Positions 16,930 to 25,163 of a stretch of DNA of 64,000 nt are shown piece by piece. Within the stretch, counting starts at the first letter, position 1, and every line of letters starts with the position of its first letter. Below the pieces are notes generated by a model. The model made no database searches, was not told the origin of the DNA, and saw only the letters and a program-made list of their open reading frames with translations. Location: the NCBI RefSeq assembly GCF_026627445.1, contig NZ_JAPNLJ010000006.1:186001-250000 (forward strand), given 5' to 3'. Source of the DNA: Streptomyces sp. H27-H1. Its GTDB lineage: Bacteria > Actinomycetota > Actinomycetes > Streptomycetales > Streptomycetaceae. The translations under genes were made by a program, and so were the position numbers.

Positions 16930-17967
16930 GTTTGAGCGGCCGAGGGTGTAGCCCCGGTGCGTCGGGTCCAGGGGCTTGGTGGCCTCCTTGAAGAGGTACT
17001 CGGCACGCTCGTAGGACAGGCGGCGCCGGCCCGTGTCCGGGCACAGGTCGGCCGGCCCGGGTGTCCGGGCCGGTCCGGGCCGCCGGTCGGAGAGGAACAC
17101 GGGGCCCCGGGTGCGGCCGGCCAGCAGCCGGGGCAGGAGCGGGGCGGTCCCGGAACGCCAGTTCACCCAGGTGCGGCCCGTGCGCGCCCGGCGGTCGAGC
17201 AGGTCCAGATCCTCCACGTTCAGGGACAGGACGGCCTTCACAGCCGCCCCCGATTCGTGCAGGAGCCGCCACAGCGTCTGTTCGCGCAGCGGCAGGTCCG
17301 GGGTGTTCCAGAGCACGTCGAGCTGCGCGGGTCCCAGGGCGGACGGCCGGGGACGGGGCTCGGCCCGCCGCTCCAGCCCTGCCGCGAGCTCGTCCAGGCC
17401 GGCCCAGGCGCCGAAGGAGCGTACGGCCGCGCGGTGCCGGTTCCAGGTCCTGGCCGCCGCAGCGCCCCAGGCGGCCGCGCAGACCCGTGCCACCCGGTCG
17501 GCCGTCAGGGAGGGCAGCGGAGTGCTGTCGCCGAGGGCCAGGCGTAGGCGGCGCAGGGTCTGGCCGTACGACCGGACCGTGGCCGCGTCCAGATCCTCCC
17601 GGCCCAGGAAGTCCTCGGCCGCCCGGCCGAGGGTCGCTCCGGGCGGGCCGGCGGTGGCGGGGATCTCCTCCGCGCGCCGGTGCAGGAAGGCGCGCTCGGC
17701 GGCGTTCCTGGCCAGGGCCGCCGCCCGGTGGAATTCCAGTCGCGCCTCCTGGCCGCGGTCCAGGCGCAGCAGCAGGTCCCCGCGGACACTGGGCAGGAGG
17801 TGGTAGTCGCGGAGTACGGGATCGGCGACCAGGGAGTCGACGAGGTCGAGGCCGGCCTGCGGCCCGTCCGCCATCCCGAGCGCGACCGCCCGGTTGAGCT
17901 GGACCACCGCCGTCGGCAGCAGCTGCGCCAGCCCCCCGTACAGGGCCGCGATCTGCGCCCAGTCCGC
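16930..17967 (-). pseudogene. ECF42-like sigma C-terminus joined to integrase-like domain, truncated
   Basis: The frame opens at DWAQIAALYGGLAQLLPTAVVQLNRAVALG and runs through YHLLPSVRGDLLLRLDRGQEARLEFHRAAALARNAAERAFLHRRAEEI, the tetratricopeptide-like tail (DUF6596) of ECF42-type sigma factors. The sigma-2 and sigma-4 regions are missing. Without a stop it continues into a tyrosine-recombinase-like region: an N-terminal SAM-like core (FLGREDLDAATVRSYGQTLRRLRLAL, AARTWNRHRAAVRSFGAWAG) and a catalytic-like half with REQTLWRLLHESGAAVKAVLSLNVEDLDL and LSYERAEYLFKEA. It breaks off at GYTLG, where HxxR should follow. Both ends are lost, so it is not a working sigma factor or recombinase. The 5' break coincides with that of the divergent DUF998 gene. 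Confidence 0.65.
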
Positions 17968-18476
17968 TGAGCGCGCTGAGAAACGGCGGCCCCGGCTGGC
18001 TCCAGATCGTCAACTTCCTGATCGCCGGAACGCTGCTCGCCATCGGGGCGACGGGCCTGCGCCGGGTCCTGCACGGTGCCCCCGGAGGCACGTGGGCGCC
18101 ACGGCTGGTCCGGATCGTCGGCATCGGCATGATCGCCGCGGGAGCGTTCGTCATGGACCCGGTCGACGGGTTCCCCGTGGGCGCCCCCTCGGCGCAGGCC
18201 GCCACACTCACCTGGCACAGCTACGCCCACTTCGCCGCCGGGACGGTCACCTTCACCTCGCTGGTCGCCGCCTGCTACGTCCTGGGCCGGCACTTCTCCC
18301 GCGCCGGGAACCGCCGGTACGCGATCGCCTCCCGCGTCGCCGGCACCGCCCTCCTGATCGGGAACGGCTGGGCGATGGGCGGCGGCCGGGCCGGCACCCT
18401 GACCCTGGCCGTCGGTGCCATCACGGCGATGCTCTGGACCTCCGTGGTCGCGTACCGCTTCCGCCGAGGCCTCTGA
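17964..18476 (+). pseudogene. DUF998 membrane protein, 5' truncated
   Basis: From 17964 the frame reads PLSALRNGGPGWLQIVNFLIAGTLLAIGATGLRRVL and continues with four more hydrophobic segments (LVRIVGIGMIAAGAFVMDP, YAHFAAGTVTFTSLVAACYVLG, VAGTALLIGNGWAMGGG, LTLAVGAITAMLWTSVVAYRF) to TGA 18476. This is the C-terminal three quarters of a DUF998 integral membrane protein (usual length about 210-230). The first helix, start codon and promoter are absent; an internal ATG at 18129 would give only three helices. The function of DUF998 is unknown. Confidence 0.65.
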
Positions 18477-18504
18477 CCCGGCAGGCACCTTCGGCGGGCG
18501 GCGG

Positions 18505-19035
18505 TCAGGCAGCGCCGCCGCGGAAGGCCGTGGCATGCACGGTGTCGCCGCAGAGGGCGAAGTTTCCGCCGTCGTCGGGCGCGAGCTGGAGATGGCCGCC
18601 TCCCACGCCCAGTACCACCGAAGGCGCCACGGCCGGCTCGGCGCCGGAGGCGCAGTAACCGCCGGCCTCACCGAGCACCGGTTCGAAGGTGAGCAGCGTC
18701 GAGGCCAGGCCGCCGACCGACACCCGTACCTCGTGCACCGGGCCCTGGCGGACCACGTCGAGCGGCTTGTTCCTGTCCGGGGAGCCCTGGCCCGCGAGGG
18801 CCACGGTGGGGAAGCCCCGTAGGACGCACGCCCCCGGGCCGTCGTTGACCACGGTGATCCGGACCTGGCTGTTCCCGGTCCGCTGCGCGCTGTCCGCGAT
18901 GAGCTGCCCGCCCGTACAGGCAGTGGCGGCGGCGGACCGCCCGGCCGTCTCCGCCGCGGCGCCGGGGCCGGCGGCCACCAGCAATGCGCAGGCCGTCGTG
19001 GATGCCAGGAACCAGAGGGATGGTGTGCCCTTCAC
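18505..19035 (-). CDS. Secreted DUF4232-like protein
   Basis: The protein has 176 residues. GTG 19035 has GGGAGGT close upstream and is followed by a signal peptide (LWFLASTTACALLVAAGPGAAAETAG). The mature part has the DUF4232 pattern: CTGGQL..QVRITVVNDGPGACVLRGFPTVALAG near the start, then HEVRVSVGG, TFEPV and GGYCASG, and a C-terminal NFALCGDTVHATAF. Four cysteines probably form two disulfides. DUF4232 domains are small extracellular beta-sandwiches of unknown function, abundant in Streptomyces. It is transcribed away from the glycine-rich cluster. Confidence 0.75.
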   Translation of the reverse strand: MKGTPSLWFLASTTACALLVAAGPGAAAETAGRSAAATACTGGQLIADSAQRTGNSQVRITVVNDGPGACVLRGFPTVALAGQGSPDRNKPLDVVRQGPVHEVRVSVGGLASTLLTFEPVLGEAGGYCASGAEPAVAPSVVLGVGGGHLQLAPDDGGNFALCGDTVHATAFRGGAA

Positions 19036-19271
19036 GGGACCTCCCGGGCTTTTAACCGGTGATGCGCAGGGTGTCAAGTCCCGAACTTCCGGAACGTGAC
19101 CCCGATGCACCCCCCGGGGCTTACTGGTGATGCGGGCCTCACCGAAAAGGAAATGAGGCAACAGGGAAGAGAAGGAAAACCTCTCAGAGGAACTCCTCCT
19201 CTCACCAAATTACCGCACCGTCCCGGATTTCCGGGGCGTCACATATCCCTCTGGATCAGTAGGAGAAGGCC

Positions 19272-19868
19272 ATGAACCGTAAGACCAGCACCAACAACGT
19301 CGTCCGTACCAACCGTCGCGGATTCCGCATCGCAACTCTGGTCGCCTCGGCCGCCATGATCTCCGGAGGGGTCCTCATTCCGGCATCCATGGCTACGGCA
19401 GCCTCGATGCCCGCCCATGTGGCCACCGCCCTCCCGGCCGCCGGTGGCGCCGGAGGGGACGGCGGCGAAGGCGGCGGCGGCCTCATCGGCGGCGGCGGCG
19501 GCTCCGGCGGCTCCGGCGGCGGCAGCGTCCTCGGTACCGGCGGCGCCGGCGGCAACGGCGGCAAGGGCGGGACCGGAGTCCTCTCCGGCGGCGGTGGCGG
19601 CGGCGGCGGTGGCGGCGGCGAAGGGAAGATCGGCGGCAAGGGCGGCAACGGCGGCGGCGGTGGCGGCGGTCTCTTCGGAGGCAGCGGTGGCAACGCCGGC
19701 AACGGCGGCGACGGCTGGCTGATCGGCGGCAAGGGCGGCAACGGCGGCAAGGGCGGCTTCGGAGTCTTCGAGGGCGGCAACGGCGGCAAGGGCGGCAAGG
19801 GCGGCTTCGGCAACCTCCTCGGCGGTCTCGGCGGCGTCGGTGGTGCCGGAGGCGGCAGCATCTTCTAA
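19272..19868 (+). CDS. Secreted glycine-rich protein (GGxGG repeats)
   Basis: The protein has 198 residues; ATG 19272 has AGGAGAAGG 4-5 bases upstream. Residues 1-44 form a twin-Arg-like or long Sec signal (RTNRRGFRIATLVASAAMISGGVLIPASMATAA). Residues about 57-198 are more than half glycine, built from GGNGGKGG, GGGGSGG and GGLGGVGG units with spaced hydrophobics (LIGG, VLSG, LFGG, GVFEGG). It has no cysteine. It resembles mycobacterial PGRS-type glycine repeats in composition only. It leads a run of three neighbouring glycine-rich secreted proteins (next ATGs at 19981 and 20576). A role at the surface or in the extracellular matrix is inferred. Confidence 0.75.
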   Translation: MNRKTSTNNVVRTNRRGFRIATLVASAAMISGGVLIPASMATAASMPAHVATALPAAGGAGGDGGEGGGGLIGGGGGSGGSGGGSVLGTGGAGGNGGKGGTGVLSGGGGGGGGGGGEGKIGGKGGNGGGGGGGLFGGSGGNAGNGGDGWLIGGKGGNGGKGGFGVFEGGNGGKGGKGGFGNLLGGLGGVGGAGGGSIF

Positions 19869-19895
19869 CCGCGCTTGACGGAAACCGCGCTTCAC

Positions 19896-19926
19896 GGGGG
19901 TGGGGGCCTTCAGGGCCTCCACCCCC
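19896..19926 (+). terminator. Intercistronic hairpin in the glycine-rich cluster
   Basis: GGGGGTGG (19896-19903) pairs with CCACCCCC (19919-19926) and an inner GGCC pair extends the stem. It lies 28 bases after the first glycine-rich gene and 55 bases before the next, so it may end or attenuate transcription. Confidence 0.6.
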
Positions 19927-19980
19927 ACCCCCCACCTTTCTCATCTGCGACACCCGTGCTTACGGAAACGGAGAACCCCC

Positions 19981-20481
19981 ATGTTCACGAGCCCCTGGCA
20001 GCGTCCGCTCATCCTGGCGGCGGCCTCCCTGGCTTTCGTCACCGGTACGGCGTGCGCCGCACAAGCGTCGCAGTCCCACACTCCCGCAAGCGCCTCCTCC
20101 TCGGCCCAGGCCGGCCAGCCCGCCTTCTGCGGAATCGGCGGCTTCGGCGGCGGCGAAGGTGGCGAGGGCGGCGAAGGCGGAGAGGGCGGCAAGGGCGGTA
20201 AGCCCGGCAAGCCCGGGGAGCCCGGCAAGCCCGGCCGAACCGGCTGCTTCCGGTTCGAAGACCTGCCGGACAAGCCCAAGGCGGAGCTGACGATGGTGGA
20301 CAAGGTGCGCATCGTGGTGACCCTGCTGGCCGACGACTCCGACAAGACGAAGGAAAAGATCGCCAAGAAGTACGAGATCTCGACCGACCAGATCGACACC
20401 TGGAAGAAGAGCTACCTCGAAGGCGACTGGCTGGCCCTGATGGGTGCGGGTACCGGCTCCCCCCTTTCCCCTCTCGCGTGA
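19981..20481 (+). CDS. Secreted protein: Gly-rich/collagen-like segment plus HTH-like C-terminus
   Basis: The protein has 166 residues from ATG 19981 with a signal peptide (PLILAAASLAFVTGTACAAQAS). After a Ser/Ala/Gln linker, residues about 50-85 are GGEGGEGGEGG followed by a collagen-like GKPGKPGEPGKPGRTG run, flanked by two cysteines (FCGIGG and GCFRF). Residues about 95-155 are charged and helical: VDKVRIVVTLLADDSDKTKEKIAKKYEISTDQIDTWKKSYLEGDWLALMG. This reads like the helix-turn-helix of IS3-type transposase OrfA proteins (IAKKYEISTDQIDTWKKSYLEG). A DNA-binding fold on an exported protein is odd; it may be recruited for protein contacts. A perfect terminator follows. Confidence 0.75.
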   Translation: MFTSPWQRPLILAAASLAFVTGTACAAQASQSHTPASASSSAQAGQPAFCGIGGFGGGEGGEGGEGGEGGKGGKPGKPGEPGKPGRTGCFRFEDLPDKPKAELTMVDKVRIVVTLLADDSDKTKEKIAKKYEISTDQIDTWKKSYLEGDWLALMGAGTGSPLSPLA

Positions 20482-20486
20482 CATGC

Positions 20487-20522
20487 GGGCCCGCCCGGCC
20501 GGTGGCCGGGCGGGCCCTTTTT
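20487..20522 (+). terminator. Rho-independent terminator
   Basis: A perfect 14-bp GC stem (20487-20500 with 20504-20517) has a 3-base loop and is followed by TTTTT. It begins 6 bases after the stop of the second glycine-rich gene. Confidence 0.95.
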
Positions 20523-20575
20523 CCGGCCTGATTCCCGGTCCCGCATTCGATCATTTCTTGACAAAGGAGAATCCC

Positions 20576-21130
20576 ATGCGTCTGCGTTCTTGGAAGTTCC
20601 GAATCGGTCTCGTCATATCGTCGACCCTGATCGGCGCCGGTGCGATGGCCCCCGCGGCCATGGCGGCTCCGGCATCGCCGGTCCAGACCCCCCCGGTGTC
20701 CAGCGGCTGGAACGGACACGACAGCAGTGACAGCAGACCGGGCACACGGCTCAGCAGCAAGGTCCAAGTCGGCAACGGCAGCGTCCGCGTCGGGGACAAG
20801 GTGTGCGCGGGCAAGTGCAACGGATCCGTCAACGGCACCAACGGTGGCAACGGCGGGGTTTGCGCCGGACTGTGCAACGGCAGCGCCAACGGCGGGACCG
20901 GCACCCAGGGCCGACCGGCCGGAGAAGGCAACCAGGGCGGCAAGGGCGGAATCTGCGCCGGGTTCTGCAGTGGCAGCGTCAACGGTGGAAACGGAGGCAC
21001 CGGCGGCATCGCGCTCCCCGGCGGTGACGGCGGCAAGGGCGGCAAGGGCGGTACCGGTGGAATCTGCATCGGCATCGGCTGCCAGAGCAGCGGCCGGGGC
21101 GGCAACGGCGGCGCCGGCGGATCCGACTGA
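20576..21130 (+). CDS. Secreted glycine-rich protein with CxxxC repeats
   Basis: The protein has 184 residues. ATG 20576 has AAAGGAG upstream and a signal peptide (FRIGLVISSTLIGAGAMAPAAMA). The mature part repeats a cysteine module: VCAGKCNGSVNG, VCAGLCNGSANG, ICAGFCSGSVNG and ICIGIGCQSSG, separated by glycine-rich spacers (GGNGG, GGKGG, GGTGG). Eight cysteines in four pairs suggest ordered disulfides or metal binding outside the cell. I do not recognise a named family. Because a strong terminator precedes it, it probably has its own promoter. It is followed by a hairpin and then by a Ser/Thr kinase gene. Confidence 0.75.
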   Translation: MRLRSWKFRIGLVISSTLIGAGAMAPAAMAAPASPVQTPPVSSGWNGHDSSDSRPGTRLSSKVQVGNGSVRVGDKVCAGKCNGSVNGTNGGNGGVCAGLCNGSANGGTGTQGRPAGEGNQGGKGGICAGFCSGSVNGGNGGTGGIALPGGDGGKGGKGGTGGICIGIGCQSSGRGGNGGAGGSD

Positions 21131-21155
21131 CCCGCCGGGCCGGGACACACCATCC

Positions 21156-21188
21156 CCCGTGGGGGCGAGCGCCGCTCGCCCCCACGGG
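21156..21188 (+). terminator. Perfect hairpin after the third glycine-rich gene
   Basis: A 15-bp perfect stem (21156-21170 with 21174-21188) has a GCC loop and no T-run. It lies 26 bases after the stop and isolates the downstream kinase gene. Confidence 0.85.
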
Positions 21189-21232
21189 CGTGCGTGTGGA
21201 CCACTGGATAGACTTGCGGCGGGAGGCGCCTG

Positions 21233-22243
21233 ATGGGCACGGCAGCGAACCGGAGCCTTTACCCGGGCCGGGCCTCCGGCCTGATCGGCAAGCAGATCGC
21301 CGGCTACCGGATCGAGCGCATCATCGGCCGGGGCGGCATGGCCGTCGTCTACCAGGCCAAGGATTTGCGCCTGGACCGTACGGTCGCGCTCAAGCTGATC
21401 GCCCCGGAGCGCGTCCGCGACGAGGTCTTCCGGCGCCGATTCGCCCACGAATCCCGGGTGGCCGCGAGGATTGACCACCCGCACATCGTGCCCGTCTTCG
21501 AAGCCGGTGAGACCGACGGGGTCCTGTACATCGCCATGCGGTACGTCGCCGGGCTGGACCTGCGGGCCCTGCTGGACCGGGACGGCCCGCTCCCCGTTCC
21601 GACCGCGCTGCGCATCGCGGCCCAGGTGGCGTCGGCGCTCGACGCCGCCCATGCACACGATCTGGTCCACCGGGACGTCAAGCCCGGCAACATCCTCGTC
21701 GCCGAGGGCACCGACAGCGACCACCCGGAGCACATCTACCTCACGGACTTCGGACTGACGAAGAAGTCGCTGGCGCTCACGGGGTTCACCACGGCGGGCG
21801 AGTTCGTCGGCACGGTCGACTACATGGCGCCGGAACAGATCTCCGGCCGGCCGGTCGACGGCCGGTGCGATCTCTACAGCCTCGGCTGTGTCGTCTACGA
21901 ATCCCTCACCGGCGGGCCGCCCTTCGAGCGGGACGACGCCCCCGCGCTGCTGTGGGCGCACCAATACGACAAGCCGCCTCCCCTGACGGAGAAGCGGCCC
22001 GATGTCGCGCCGGCGGCCGGCGATGTACTGGCGAAGGCTCTGGCGAAGGTCCCGGAGGACCGCTACGACTCCTGCCTGGAATTCGTGGCGGCTCTGCGCT
22101 CCGCCACCGGCGGGGTCAAGCGCGCAGGTCCGCTGCCCCGGGTGGATCCCCGGACTCCCGGGGGTCCGGGGAGCGGCGAGCCGCCGCTGGAGCCCCCGGT
22201 CTGGGCGCGGCCGGTGTTCTGCGGCCCGCCGGACGGGCCGTAG
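21233..22243 (+). CDS. Soluble Ser/Thr protein kinase
   Basis: The protein has 336 residues with GGGAGG upstream of ATG 21233. It is a complete Hanks-type kinase: glycine loop IGRGGMAVVYQAKD, catalytic Lys in VALKLI, HRDVKPGNIL, DFGLTKK in place of DFG-xxK, GTVDYMAPEQI and DLYSLGCVVYESLTGGPPF. After about residue 285 only a Pro-rich tail remains (PLPRVDPRTPGGPGSGEPPLEPP). There is no membrane span or extracellular sensor, unlike PknB types. It stands between the glycine-rich cluster and a LuxR-type HTH gene, but no partner is proven. Its targets are unknown. Confidence 0.92.
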   Translation: MGTAANRSLYPGRASGLIGKQIAGYRIERIIGRGGMAVVYQAKDLRLDRTVALKLIAPERVRDEVFRRRFAHESRVAARIDHPHIVPVFEAGETDGVLYIAMRYVAGLDLRALLDRDGPLPVPTALRIAAQVASALDAAHAHDLVHRDVKPGNILVAEGTDSDHPEHIYLTDFGLTKKSLALTGFTTAGEFVGTVDYMAPEQISGRPVDGRCDLYSLGCVVYESLTGGPPFERDDAPALLWAHQYDKPPPLTEKRPDVAPAAGDVLAKALAKVPEDRYDSCLEFVAALRSATGGVKRAGPLPRVDPRTPGGPGSGEPPLEPPVWARPVFCGPPDGP

Positions 22244-22255
22244 GCCACGGGCGGT

Positions 22256-22333
22256 GTCACAGGTCCGGGGTCACAGGTCCGGGGTCACAGACAGGCCCGG
22301 AGTCAACAGACAGGCCCGGGGTCACAGGCCCAG
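22256..22333. repeat. Short tandem repeats between convergent genes
   Basis: The units GTCACAGGTCCGGG (two copies) and AGACAGGCCCGG-GTCA (two to three copies) follow each other between the kinase stop and the HTH gene stop. They may also form weak hairpins. Confidence 0.75.
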
Positions 22334-22552
22334 GGATATGGCCAGACGGGTCATCTCGGCCGTGGTGTTGATGCCCAGCTTGGCCCGGATGCGGCGCAGG
22401 TAGGCGTCGACCGTGTGCTTGGAGAGTCCCATGGAGCGGGCCGTCTGCACGTAGGTGCACCCGGCGGCGATGTGGCGCAGCGCCTCCTGCTCACGCGGGG
22501 CGAGTGCGGCGGCGGGGGCTTCGGTGAGGGGCGCGACGAGTGTGAGGCTCAT
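22322..22552 (-). CDS. Stand-alone LuxR-type HTH protein
   Basis: The protein has 76 residues with a good GGAGGAAG ribosome site before ATG 22552. Residues 15-75 are a full GerE/LuxR domain (LAPREQEALRHIAAGCTYVQTARSMGLSKHTVDAYLRRIRAKLGINTTAEMTRLAISLGL). There is no receiver or ligand domain, so it must respond through level or partners. It converges on the Ser/Thr kinase gene, and phosphorylation by that kinase is a testable guess. Its upstream region (22553-22715) has a perfect palindrome GGACATGTCC at 22612-22621. Confidence 0.88.
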   Translation of the reverse strand: MSLTLVAPLTEAPAAALAPREQEALRHIAAGCTYVQTARSMGLSKHTVDAYLRRIRAKLGINTTAEMTRLAISLGL

Positions 22553-22715
22553 GGGACTTCCTCCGGCACATCAGCTCGGTCAGCACGGCTGCTCACACCC
22601 TTGGAAGCAGGGGACATGTCCACGAATGTGAATGTATGTCCGTGTTAAAGAGCCTGTCGGTGGGAGTTCATCGGGGTGTCCGTCGACTGTCACCGTCGTG
22701 TCACAGGGACCGTCC

Positions 22716-25163
22716 TCAGAGCCCGACGAGGGACTGCTCGGCCCAGATGGTCTTGCCCGTGGCGGTGTGCCGGGTGCCCCAGCGCTGGGTGAGCTGCGCG
22801 ACCAGCAGCAGACCGCGCCCTCCCTCGTCGAAGATCCGGGCCCGTCGCATGTGCGGGGCGGTACCGCTCGCGTCCGAGACCTCGCAGATCAGGGTGGTTC
22901 CCTCATGGATCAGCCGCAGCTGGACGGGTGCCTGGCCGTAGCGGATGGCATTGGTGACCAGCTCGCTGACCACGAGCTCGGTGACGAAGGCGGCATCGTC
23001 GAGCCCCCAGGTCGTCAGCTGGTCGGTGGCGTTGCGGCGGGCCTGCGAGACGAGGGAGGGGTCGGACGGCAGGTCCCAGACGGCGACCTTGTCGGTGTGC
23101 AGGGCCCGGGTCCGGGCCACGAGCAGCGCGACGTCGTCATCGGGGCGGTGGGTCAGCAGAGCGGTCAGCACCCGGTCGCAGACGGTGTCCAGGGTGACGG
23201 CGGGACGGATCAGCGCCGCGAGCATGCTGTCCAGGGCCTCGTCGATGTCGTGGTCGCGGGCCTGCAGGAGGCCGTCGGTGTACAGCGCGAGGAGGCTGCC
23301 CTCGGGAAGCTCGGTCTCGACCGTCTCGAAGGGCAGGCCACCCAGGCCCAGCGGCGGCCCCGCCGGGACGTCGAGGAGGTACGCGGACCCCTCGGGGGAG
23401 ACCACGGCGGGCGGGGGGTGGCCGGCCCGGGCGGCGGTGCACCGGCGGGTGACGGGGTCGTACACCACGTACAGGCAGGTGGTGCCGATGCCTCCCGACG
23501 CTTCCTGGCCGGTCTCGTCGGCCGACAAGTGGATGATGAGGTCGTCGAGGTGGGTGAGCAGCTCGTCGGGCGGCAGGTCCACATCGGCCAGCGTGCGCAC
23601 CGCGGTGCGCAGCCGGCCCATGGTCGCGGAGGCGCGCATGCCGTGGCCGACGACATCGCCCACGACAAGGGCCACCCGTGCTCCCGACAGCGGGATCACG
23701 TCGAACCAGTCGCCGCCCACACCGGCCTCGCCGCCCGCGGGCAGATAGCGCGAGGCGATCTCCAGCGCCGACTGGACGGGCAGGGTGTGGGGGAGCAGGC
23801 TGCGCTGCAGCGTCATGGTGCTGGTGTGCTCCCGGGCGGTCCGGCGTGCCCGGTGGAGGCTGGTGGCCGCCCGGGCCGTGAGCTCCTCGGCCAGCCGCAG
23901 GTCCTCCGGATCGAAGGGTTCCCGGTGCTGGTGACGGCTGAAAACGGCCAGGCCGAGGGCGGTCCCGCCGTCACGCAGTGGCACCAGCATCACCGAATGG
24001 GTCCCGTACTCGCTGATCCAGCCGGCCCCGGGATCCTGTGCCACCCACCGGACGACGGCCGGGTCGGCGGTTCCGTACACGGCGCCCCGGCCGGCGGCCA
24101 GACATTCGACGGGGGGCGACAGCGGTGGGTAGACGGTCGTCTCCCCGACCGCGATCCGGGACTCCTGACTTCCGCCGAGGACAGACCGCACAGCGGTACG
24201 GGACAGGGTGAGCGGCCCCGACCCGGGCCCCGGGGACGGCCCGCCGCCGCGCCCGGACGGCTCCAGCAGATCGATCACCGCGAAGTCGGCGAGTCTGGGC
24301 ACGGTCGCGTCGGCCAGCTCCTGCGCGGTGCGGGCACTGTCCGGGGTGGTGCCGATGAGGGCTCCGGCGAGGTCGGGCGGGAGCACCTGCCGCGGGGCGG
24401 TGTCGCCCATAACCCTGTCGTGCGCGGCCAGGTACACGGCACGCACCCGGCCGTCCGGGTCCGCTACGGGTGCCAGCGAGGTCGCCCAGGCGTGCGCGCC
24501 CCCCGTGCCCGGGGGGCGGACGAAGCCGTCCAGGGACTGCGGCTCGCCCGTCTCCAGCACCCGGCGCATCCCTCGCTCCGTCTCCTCGCTCACCGGGTCG
24601 GGGGCGATCTCCGGCAGGCGCAGTCCGCGCATCTCGGCCTCGGTGAGGCAGAGCGCGCGGTGCATGCCGGCGTTCGCCCGCACCAGCCGCAGGTCCTCGT
24701 CGAAGACCGCCAGGGCGCAGGGGGACCGGGCGAAGGCCCACTCGCCCAGGGGTTCGTCCCAGGACGTACGGGCTCCCCCCGCCACGGCGGTCACCAGGAA
24801 CCACTCGGCCGTCCCGCCGGACGAGGTCCTGCGGTGCGCGAGGAGTGCCGCGTCGAGCTGCCGGCCGTCCCGGTGGCGCAGCGGCACGGTGCCGCTCCAC
24901 CGCTCCTGCCCGGGCGCGACGGGCCGCGCCACACCATCCGTACCGGCGGGTTCGGTGGTTCCGCCGGGTCCGTCGGCGAGCAGATTCGCGGCGGGCAGCC
25001 CCACGACCTCCGAGGGCACGTAGCCGAGCAGCCGACCGGCGCCCTCGCTCCAGCCGGTCACGATGCCCTGCTCGCTGACGGTGGCCGTGGCCGTGTACGC
25101 CCCCACCGGGGAAGCGTGCGTCCGGGCCGGCCGCTCACCGGGAGGGGTGGGAAGTTGCTCCAT
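22716..25163 (-). CDS. PAS-GAF-SpoIIE phosphatase-ATPase regulator
   Basis: The protein has 815 residues. Two PAS-like regions (about 15-70 and 125-240), a GAF-like region (about 250-430), a SpoIIE PP2C domain (about 450-660; GGDWFDVIPLSGARVALVVGDVVGHGMRAS, LYTDGLLQARD) and a C-terminal HATPase of anti-sigma type (about 690-810; FVTELVVSELVTNAIRYG, IFDEGGRGLLLVAQLTQRWG). It thus joins phosphatase and kinase halves of a partner-switching module in one chain. ATG 25163 lies inside the 3' end of the phosphopantetheinyl transferase gene (29-base overlap), so it is co-translated with the polyketide operon and may report on or control it. Confidence 0.88.
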   Translation of the reverse strand: MEQLPTPPGERPARTHASPVGAYTATATVSEQGIVTGWSEGAGRLLGYVPSEVVGLPAANLLADGPGGTTEPAGTDGVARPVAPGQERWSGTVPLRHRDGRQLDAALLAHRRTSSGGTAEWFLVTAVAGGARTSWDEPLGEWAFARSPCALAVFDEDLRLVRANAGMHRALCLTEAEMRGLRLPEIAPDPVSEETERGMRRVLETGEPQSLDGFVRPPGTGGAHAWATSLAPVADPDGRVRAVYLAAHDRVMGDTAPRQVLPPDLAGALIGTTPDSARTAQELADATVPRLADFAVIDLLEPSGRGGGPSPGPGSGPLTLSRTAVRSVLGGSQESRIAVGETTVYPPLSPPVECLAAGRGAVYGTADPAVVRWVAQDPGAGWISEYGTHSVMLVPLRDGGTALGLAVFSRHQHREPFDPEDLRLAEELTARAATSLHRARRTAREHTSTMTLQRSLLPHTLPVQSALEIASRYLPAGGEAGVGGDWFDVIPLSGARVALVVGDVVGHGMRASATMGRLRTAVRTLADVDLPPDELLTHLDDLIIHLSADETGQEASGGIGTTCLYVVYDPVTRRCTAARAGHPPPAVVSPEGSAYLLDVPAGPPLGLGGLPFETVETELPEGSLLALYTDGLLQARDHDIDEALDSMLAALIRPAVTLDTVCDRVLTALLTHRPDDDVALLVARTRALHTDKVAVWDLPSDPSLVSQARRNATDQLTTWGLDDAAFVTELVVSELVTNAIRYGQAPVQLRLIHEGTTLICEVSDASGTAPHMRRARIFDEGGRGLLLVAQLTQRWGTRHTATGKTIWAEQSLVGL

